Shown here piece by piece: positions 58,768-64,000 of a stretch of DNA of 64,000 nucleotides. The notes beneath the pieces are model-generated. The model was not told the origin of the DNA and did not search any database. It saw nothing but the letters and a program-made list of their open reading frames with translations. The position numbers and the translations under genes were made by a program. This stretch comes from Candidatus Ruthia magnifica str. Cm (Calyptogena magnifica) (GTDB lineage: Bacteria; Pseudomonadota; Gammaproteobacteria; PS1; Pseudothioglobaceae). The DNA lies in assembly GCF_000015105.1 (NCBI RefSeq), contig NC_008610.1, forward strand, positions 930,001 to 994,000. Reading direction: 5' to 3'. Every line of letters begins with the position of its first letter. The stretch's first letter is position 1.

Positions 58768-59417
58768 TATTTTTTATCCTCTTTAATGTATTTTTTAATA
58801 AAAATTATCGTTATAATAATCAATGTAAATGTCAACCCCATGGTGCCAAATAGTTTGAAATCAACCCAAGATTCTTCAGTATGCTGGGCAACAATACAAA
58901 GCTGTTCCATCGTTGTATTTACACAATCCAGCTCTGTCAATTCAATTTTAGAATCAAGTTTAGTAGCAGTAAATAACGCCTCTCTAGCACCTAAAGCAAG
59001 ATTAACATAATGAGCATTAAAAATTGCAATGCTTGTAAAACCAAACCCCCATAACCAACTAAGCTGGTGCCACATATTTTTTGGCAATTCTAATTCTTTA
59101 CCCAACATTCTTTGTAATAGAGTTTTCTTGCCAATCCACATACTTAACACCAACACAAAAGCAAACACCACATACAACACACTAACCTTCCACATTAAAA
59201 ATGCAGGGTCTCTAAGGGCAAGTGTTATACCGCCTAAAAACACCAATAAACCAAATGTTATTAAATGGATATTTTCAAACTTACCCATTCGATAACGGGT
59301 AATCATTATCTGCAAAAAAGTTGCACCAATCATAGCATAAATTGCCATATACAAACCCATCGTCCTATAAATAACAAAAAATAGGACAATAGGGAAAAAA
59401 TCAAGTAAAAATTTCAT
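58767..59417 (-). CDS. yciB: YciB/IspZ septation-related membrane protein
   Basis: YciB (IspA/IspZ) is an inner-membrane protein linked to cell division and envelope integrity. The protein has six or so hydrophobic helices. The N-terminal FLLDFFPIVLFFVIY, NIHLITFGLLVFLGGITLAL and FLMWKVSVLYVVFAFVL match the family. It is longer than usual (about 180), with a 34-residue polar insert near residue 150 containing two Cys. I choose the ATG at 59415-59417; a GTG directly upstream is an alternative. Confidence 0.9.
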   Translation of the reverse strand: MKFLLDFFPIVLFFVIYRTMGLYMAIYAMIGATFLQIMITRYRMGKFENIHLITFGLLVFLGGITLALRDPAFLMWKVSVLYVVFAFVLVLSMWIGKKTLLQRMLGKELELPKNMWHQLSWLWGFGFTSIAIFNAHYVNLALGAREALFTATKLDSKIELTELDCVNTTMEQLCIVAQHTEESWVDFKLFGTMGLTFTLIIITIIFIKKYIKEDKK

Positions 59418-59420
59418 CAC

Positions 59421-59630
59421 TTACTCTAAATGTTCTTTTGAGCAATACACCTTATTATTTTGAATAATTGCCTCATTTTTAGGAATATGAACCTTACAAA
59501 CACTACAAGCGAGCATTTTATTAATCGATGTTTTTTGGTCAATACGATCAGTTGGTTTTCTAAACTTTTTTAAAAGTAAAAATCCTGTCCACACAAGTAA
59601 AACAATAATAATTAACTTAACAATTCCCAT
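59421..59630 (-). CDS. small membrane protein of the PP0621 type
   Basis: A 69-residue protein from the ATG at 59628-59630. One N-terminal transmembrane helix (GIVKLIIIVLLVWTGFLLL) is followed by a short cytoplasmic tail. The tail carries a CxxC motif in LACSVCKVHIPKNEAI and a later Cys in KVYCSKEHLE, likely a small zinc ribbon. The family is widespread in proteobacteria but its function is unknown. Its stop lies next to the yciB start. A longer start at 59666 is possible but adds no conserved part. Confidence 0.75.
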   Translation of the reverse strand: MGIVKLIIIVLLVWTGFLLLKKFRKPTDRIDQKTSINKMLACSVCKVHIPKNEAIIQNNKVYCSKEHLE

Positions 59631-59715
59631 ACAATTCAACCTTGACAAAGAGCGAAATTTTACCAATGCTTAGTATATAATTGACTCTTTTTATATGTTT
59701 ATAATTCACAAAATT

Positions 59716-59802
59716 GCCCGGGTGGTGAAATTGGTAGACACACAGGACTTAAAATCCTGCGGCTTCACGGTTGTGCCGGTTCGATTCCGGCCCCGGGCAC
59801 CA
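59716..59802 (+). tRNA. tRNA-Leu (anticodon UAA)
   Basis: An 87-base tRNA. GCCCGGG (59716-59722) pairs with CCCGGGC (59792-59798), followed by A and an encoded CCA at 59800-59802. The anticodon arm is CAGGA-CTTAAAA-TCCTG with TAA in the loop. The long variable arm (GCGGCTTCACGGTTGTG) and T-arm GCCGGTTCGATTCCGGC confirm a class II leucine tRNA. Confidence 0.97.
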
Positions 59803-59823
59803 TACTAAAATCAATCTTTGTAT

Positions 59824-59843
59824 TGCAACTTTCAATAGTTGCA
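59824..59843 (+). other. stem-loop downstream of tRNA-Leu
   Basis: TGCAACT (59824-59830) pairs with AGTTGCA (59837-59843) around a six-base loop, 22 bases after the tRNA. No T-run follows, so it may be a processing or weak termination structure. Confidence 0.35.
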
Positions 59844-59988
59844 CGACCAACACCTGAATACAATGAAAATCTGACTACATTTCACTAATAAAGAAGTGTA
59901 GGGTTACTAGTTATCTATGTAACTACTTTTCAAGGTGTTTGAATAATCTTTTATCAAAAAAATTCATCTTAACTCATCAAAGGTTTCG

Positions 59989-59994
59989 TATAAT
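59989..59994 (+). promoter_or_regulatory. candidate -10 box for ridA
   Basis: TATAAT lies 29 bases before the ridA ATG in a 220-base gap after the tRNA. No good -35 box is visible. Confidence 0.35.
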
Positions 59995-60022
59995 TAATAC
60001 ATTCTAACTTAAGTACTTTATC

Positions 60023-60430
60023 ATGCAAAAACATATTATTTCAACTAGCAAAGCCCCTAAAGCAATTGGTACTTACTCTCAAGCAGTGCATATTACTGGC
60101 GGTTCTAGCGTTTATTTATCCGGACAAATCCCTCTAATACCAGAAACAATGGAAATAATCAGCGACAGTATCGGCGAACAAATTAATCAAGTATTTAAAA
60201 ATTTAACGGCTGTTTGTCAAACATCCAATGGCGACTTAAAAAATATTGTCAAACTTAATATATATCTCACTGATCTTAACAATTTTCCAAAAGTCAATGA
60301 AATTATGTCTACTTATTTTGATGAACCTTATCCCGCACGTGTGGTGGTTGGTGTTAATGAATTACCCAAGGGCTCAATGGTGGAAATGGATGGAATTATG
60401 GCAATAGAACCCTATGATTACACCTACTAA
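60023..60430 (+). CDS. ridA: RidA family enamine/imine deaminase
   Basis: RidA hydrolyses reactive enamine and imine intermediates made by PLP enzymes. The 135-residue protein has the family segments APKAIGTYSQAV, VYLSGQIPL, and PYPARVVVGVNELPKGSMVEMD. The catalytic Arg is in YPARVVV. The usual relation to isoleucine biosynthesis applies, though no ilv gene is near. It lies 78 bases before recG. Confidence 0.95.
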   Translation: MQKHIISTSKAPKAIGTYSQAVHITGGSSVYLSGQIPLIPETMEIISDSIGEQINQVFKNLTAVCQTSNGDLKNIVKLNIYLTDLNNFPKVNEIMSTYFDEPYPARVVVGVNELPKGSMVEMDGIMAIEPYDYTY

Positions 60431-60508
60431 ATGTATCATAAAATGCAACTTTCTAAAATAGCTTGGCAACAATTTTTATGGTTTGTTTAGATAAAACTTC
60501 TCTTACTC

Positions 60509-62569
60509 ATGCATCAGTTATTTAGTCCAATCATTGTATTAAATGGATTAGGCCCAAAAATACAGCAAAAACTAAACGCTATTGGTATTTTTAATTTGGA
60601 ACATTTATTGTTTCATCTACCAACACGTTATCAAGACAAAACCAAGCTAACTAAGCTAAATCAAGCTCAAGTAGGTGATGAGGTGTTAATTCAGCTAACC
60701 ATAGAACATATCGAACAAGTATCAACTCATCAGCGACAACTGTTATGCTACTTATCTGATTCTGGTCATCAAGACTTATTACTTCGATTTTTTCATTTTA
60801 ATCAAAAACAAAACTTCATTCGTGGTGATATCATCCAATGCTTTGGTGAAATAAAAATTGGCAAAAATAGCTTAGAAATGCACCACCCTGAATATCGATT
60901 AATCTCTAAAGGGCAGGCTCACTTACTAGAAAAAACACTCAGTCCCATATATGCATTAACTGCCAATATTCACCAAGCACAAATGAAAAAATGGATTGAT
61001 ATTGCATTAGAGACTTTACAACAATCAAACTTATATGACAATTTTAAAAATCTAGCAAATAATTCTATGCCTACTCTTAAACAGGCTTTGAAGACACTAC
61101 ACCATCCTAAAGTTAATGATAATATCGAACAAATTACTAATTTTAACCACCCTTCACAACAACGCCTGATTATTGAAGAGTTATGTGCACAACGACTTAA
61201 CTTACTCCAACTCAAAGATAAACGTAAATCCAAAAAGTCTAATATCTTTAAGATTAAAGACGTTTTAACCAAAAAAGTACTAAACGTCTTAGGGTTTCAA
61301 CTAACGAAAGCACAACAGCGTAGCATTGATGAAATTAATTCAGACCTTGCATCGAACTTTCCAATGCTTAGATTATTACAAGGTGACGTAGGATCAGGAA
61401 AGACTATTGTAGCCGTATTTGCTTGCTTACAAGCAATCGAAAATGGATTTCAAGTTACCATTATGGCACCCAATGAGGCACTTGCTTCACAACATTTACA
61501 AGAATTTTCAAATTATCTAGACCCTTTGGGTATTGATATTGCATTTTTAACTGGTTCACAAAGTGCAACACAAAGAGTAGAACGACTTAAAAAAATTATC
61601 ATTGATGAAGTAAAAATTATCATTGGCACCCACGTATTCCTTCAAACTCAAGTTGTTTTTAATAAATTAGGTTTAGTGATTATTGACGAACAGCATAAAT
61701 TCGGTGTACATCAACGCTTATCACTTGTACAAAAAGCACACAATACACCCCATCAACTGGTCATGACTGCCACCCCTATTCCAACCTCATTAATCATGAG
61801 TGCCTATGCAGATTTAGATTGTTCAGTGATTGATGAATTACCTCCTGGCAGAAAACCCACTAAAACCATTGCACTTAGCAATGATAAAAAAGACAAAGTG
61901 ATTGAAAAAATCAAACAAGTTTGTACTACTGGTAATCAAGTATATTGGGTATGCACACTAATTGAAGAATCAGAAACGCTTCGTGCTAAATCTGCCACCA
62001 GTACTCATCATTATCTACAGGAAAATTTAAAAGAATTAACCGTAGTGCTGATTCATGGAAAGATGCACAAGGATGAAAAATCCACTATTATGGATCAATT
62101 TCTAAAAAACAAGATTGATGTTTTAGTCGCCACCACAGTCATTGAAATTGGGGTTAATGTCACCAACTCACCACTCATAGTGATTGAAAACTCTGAAAGA
62201 TTGGGACTTTCACAATTACACCAATTACGTAGCCGTGCAGGGCGAGACACTAATACTAGCGTTTGTATTTTAATGTATCAGGCGCCACTCAGTCACAGTT
62301 CTTTTGTACGACTTGACACCTTAAGACAAACAAATGATGGCTTTAAAATTGCACAAAAAGACTTAGAGCTTCGTGGCCCTGGTGAGATTTTAGGCACACA
62401 GCAAGCAGGTATCGCTAATATGAAAATTGCCAATATTGTGCGTGATAGATATCTACTCAAACAAGTATATTTTTACTCAGAAAAATTCTTAAAATTAAGA
62501 AAAGACAAGCAGCAAGCACTTATTACTCGTTGGATTACTGATGATAAAAGCCAATATGGTAATACTTAA
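60509..62569 (+). CDS. recG: ATP-dependent DNA helicase RecG
   Basis: RecG remodels stalled forks and Holliday junctions. The 686-residue length is normal. An N-terminal wedge (OB) domain includes FHLPTRYQDKT. Helicase motif I is LLQGDVGSGKTIVAVFA near residue 288. Motif II is VIIDEQHKFGVHQR, and motif III is VMTATPIPTSLIM. Motifs V and VI are ATTVIEIGVNV and QLRSRAGRDTNTS. The C-terminal RGPGEILGTQQAG is a RecG signature. Confidence 0.97.
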   Translation: MHQLFSPIIVLNGLGPKIQQKLNAIGIFNLEHLLFHLPTRYQDKTKLTKLNQAQVGDEVLIQLTIEHIEQVSTHQRQLLCYLSDSGHQDLLLRFFHFNQKQNFIRGDIIQCFGEIKIGKNSLEMHHPEYRLISKGQAHLLEKTLSPIYALTANIHQAQMKKWIDIALETLQQSNLYDNFKNLANNSMPTLKQALKTLHHPKVNDNIEQITNFNHPSQQRLIIEELCAQRLNLLQLKDKRKSKKSNIFKIKDVLTKKVLNVLGFQLTKAQQRSIDEINSDLASNFPMLRLLQGDVGSGKTIVAVFACLQAIENGFQVTIMAPNEALASQHLQEFSNYLDPLGIDIAFLTGSQSATQRVERLKKIIIDEVKIIIGTHVFLQTQVVFNKLGLVIIDEQHKFGVHQRLSLVQKAHNTPHQLVMTATPIPTSLIMSAYADLDCSVIDELPPGRKPTKTIALSNDKKDKVIEKIKQVCTTGNQVYWVCTLIEESETLRAKSATSTHHYLQENLKELTVVLIHGKMHKDEKSTIMDQFLKNKIDVLVATTVIEIGVNVTNSPLIVIENSERLGLSQLHQLRSRAGRDTNTSVCILMYQAPLSHSSFVRLDTLRQTNDGFKIAQKDLELRGPGEILGTQQAGIANMKIANIVRDRYLLKQVYFYSEKFLKLRKDKQQALITRWITDDKSQYGNT

Positions 62570-62600
62570 AAGTGCTTAATTAACGTAAAATAACTCAACT

Positions 62601-63074
62601 ATGATTAACACAAAAAACTTGATATGGACAAACTTAAATCAAGTGAGCAATATACCTAACCACGTTCTTATTTGGCTTAATGACCACCAATCCTTAACTG
62701 CTAAATTAAAGCAAAAATTTAATCATTTTTCCATCAATGTTTTATCACAAATAGAGTCTTTTGTATATGCTAATGAAGCAGAATTGCTTGACTGGAACGG
62801 CCAATCTATTGTGCGTGAAGTAGAACTTTTAGGAGATAATCAGGTTGTTGTATTTGCCAGATCAATTATCCCCATCACTAATGACACAAAAAACTTATTA
62901 AAAATTGGTAGTAAACCTTTAGGCGAGGCATTGTTTAATGATAAAAGTATTAAACGTAGTCAACTACAAATCACACACACACATGATACTTGGGGTAGAA
63001 GGTCTATTTTTACCATTGGTTCAACTCAAGTATTGGTCAGTGAATTTTTTATAAAAAATTTATATGCTGTATAA
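62601..63074 (+). CDS. ubiC: chorismate lyase UbiC
   Basis: UbiC releases pyruvate from chorismate to make 4-hydroxybenzoate, the first step of ubiquinone synthesis. The 157-residue protein has the family pattern NEAELLDWNGQSIVREVELLG, FARSIIP with the ligand Arg, and LGEALFNDKSIKRSQLQI. TWGRRSIF near the end is also typical. It follows recG by 31 bases. Confidence 0.9.
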   Translation: MINTKNLIWTNLNQVSNIPNHVLIWLNDHQSLTAKLKQKFNHFSINVLSQIESFVYANEAELLDWNGQSIVREVELLGDNQVVVFARSIIPITNDTKNLLKIGSKPLGEALFNDKSIKRSQLQITHTHDTWGRRSIFTIGSTQVLVSEFFIKNLYAV

Positions 63075-63110
63075 ACCTTATAAAAATAAACAAATTGGTC
63101 AGTCTAACTA

Positions 63111-63824
63111 ATGCGTGATAATATCTTCACTAAAGAGAATGACTTAGTTAATTTCGCCTTTGATTCACAAGTGGCCAATGTGTTTGACGACATGGTTAAA
63201 CGCTCAGTGCCAGCTTATCAATCTATGATTGAGATGATTAGTTTAAGTGTTAAAACTTATGGCCAAGACAATACTAATTATTATGACCTTGGCGCTTCAA
63301 CAGGTGCCACTTCCATTGCCTTAGGTATCAATAACCCACACTCAAATAATCAAATTATTGCCCTTGACAATTCACCAGATATGGTTAAAAAATGCCAGCA
63401 AAATTTAGCAGGTAAAATTGATAATGTTGATGTAATTTGTGGTGATATCCTCGATATGAAGTTTGAAAATGCATCTATTATTGTACTTAATCTAACCTTG
63501 CAATTTATTGCACCAAACAATAGACAAGCCTTAATTAATAGGATTTATAAAGATTTAAATACAAATGGCGCATTAATTATTTCTGAAAAAATTCATTTTA
63601 ATGATCAACAAAAACAAAAACAGATAGCCAAATTACATTTAAATTTTAAACGCGCCAATGGTTATAGCGAGCTTGAGATTACAAATAAACGTCAATCGAT
63701 TGAAAATGTACTAATAACAGATAGCAAGCAAACCCACTTTAAGCGATTTAACATGGCAGGCTTTAAAAACAGTATTTGTCATTTTCAGTGTCTTAATTTT
63801 GTTTCCTTTTTAGCGGTAAAATAA
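63111..63824 (+). CDS. cmoA: carboxy-S-adenosyl-L-methionine synthase CmoA
   Basis: CmoA makes carboxy-SAM from SAM and prephenate, used by CmoB to form cmo5U34 in tRNA wobble positions. The 237-residue protein has the N-terminal [20 protein letters not shown] and the SAM motif [15 protein letters not shown] near residue 62. [18 protein letters not shown] and [19 protein letters not shown] are typical. cmoB is not adjacent. Confidence 0.93.
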   Translation: MRDNIFTKENDLVNFAFDSQVANVFDDMVKRSVPAYQSMIEMISLSVKTYGQDNTNYYDLGASTGATSIALGINNPHSNNQIIALDNSPDMVKKCQQNLAGKIDNVDVICGDILDMKFENASIIVLNLTLQFIAPNNRQALINRIYKDLNTNGALIISEKIHFNDQQKQKQIAKLHLNFKRANGYSELEITNKRQSIENVLITDSKQTHFKRFNMAGFKNSICHFQCLNFVSFLAVK

Positions 63825-63832
63825 CACACAGT

Positions 63833-64000
63833 ATGTTACTGATGATTGACAATTACGACTCATTTACCTATAACTTGGTGCAATATTTTGGAGAGTTGGG
63901 GCAAGCCGTTGAAGTGTATCGTAACGATGAAATTACAATACAAGACATTGAAAAACTTGCACCTAAATTTTTGGTAATTTCACCAGGCCCTTGTACACCA
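63833..64000 (+). CDS. anthranilate/aminodeoxychorismate synthase glutaminase, partial
   Basis: This is the start of a TrpG/PabA class I amidotransferase, cut by the window end. The first 56 residues read [20 protein letters not shown], then [10 protein letters not shown] and VISPGPCTP. This N-terminal domain precedes the Cys nucleophile. TrpG and PabA cannot be separated from this part. It starts nine bases after cmoA. Confidence 0.9.
   Translation, partial: MLLMIDNYDSFTYNLVQYFGELGQAVEVYRNDEITIQDIEKLAPKFLVISPGPCTP

Noticed and set aside
59716-59802. CRISPR or other repeat array around the tRNA
   Set aside because: Repeats here are only the tRNA arms and one small stem-loop; there are no spaced direct repeats anywhere in the window.

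Overview
The window is AT-rich DNA from a gammaproteobacterium whose genome is shrinking. Housekeeping genes have gammaproteobacterial sequence and partly gammaproteobacterial order: carA/carB/greA, lptG-clpS-clpA, fabD-fabG, rplU-rpmA, and an rnm-yciO pair. Many neighbouring genes overlap by one to four bases (TAATG or ATGA junctions). The gaps between intact genes mostly hold recognisable decayed genes. With a DsrC/TusE-family protein and other sulfur-transfer genes, this fits a thiotrophic endosymbiont such as the vesicomyid-clam symbionts (Candidatus Ruthia / Vesicomyosocius). That identification is inferred from gene style, not from a database match.

Layout. 1-1476: a xerD pseudogene and unidentified decayed DNA. 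1477-6988 (minus): carA-mlaA-carB-greA, with the outer-membrane lipid-asymmetry gene mlaA between the two carbamoyl-phosphate synthetase genes. 7107-9802: a small sulfur and metal neighbourhood with an HMA-domain protein, ThiS, a PP-loop ATPase, a prmA pseudogene and a TusE/DsrC-like protein. 9811-13082 (minus): alaS, then yciO and rnm (trpH) remnants. 13128-17047 (plus): glmS-pgi-galU, which supply amino-sugar and UDP-glucose precursors.

17071-41744 is a large surface-polysaccharide island, mostly on the minus strand. It starts at 37.2 kb with manC-gmd-fcl (GDP-mannose to GDP-fucose) and a Wzx flippase. A compact set of activation genes follows: a KdsC-like phosphatase, a GatZ-like aldolase, a cupin, a nucleotidyltransferase-kinase fusion and a methyltransferase. 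Next come transferases, including a TagD/LicD pair that suggests phosphoglycerol decoration, and finally an initiating sugar-phosphate transferase and a WbpM/CapD 4,6-dehydratase. Several members are broken: the nucleotide-sugar epimerase/reductase next to the initiating transferase, a GT4 gene, a hydrophobic gene, a nucleotidyltransferase and a GT25 gene. One unknown gene has a single frameshift at a T9 tract. A GT25 transferase and a WaaL/Wzy-type membrane protein close the island.

41787-64000 is mostly core metabolism: glnS, a 1.3 kb decayed stretch, surE, clpA-clpS, lptG, guaA-tadA, fabD-fabG, rplU-rpmA with a clear terminator, ppiB-lpxH, an RNase II-family gene, gcvT-gcvH, yciB, tRNA-Leu(UAA), ridA, recG, ubiC, cmoA and the start of trpG/pabA. 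No CRISPR array, intact insertion sequence or rRNA gene was seen. The best candidate for an undescribed system is the putative sugar-activation module at 27.6-32.3 kb.
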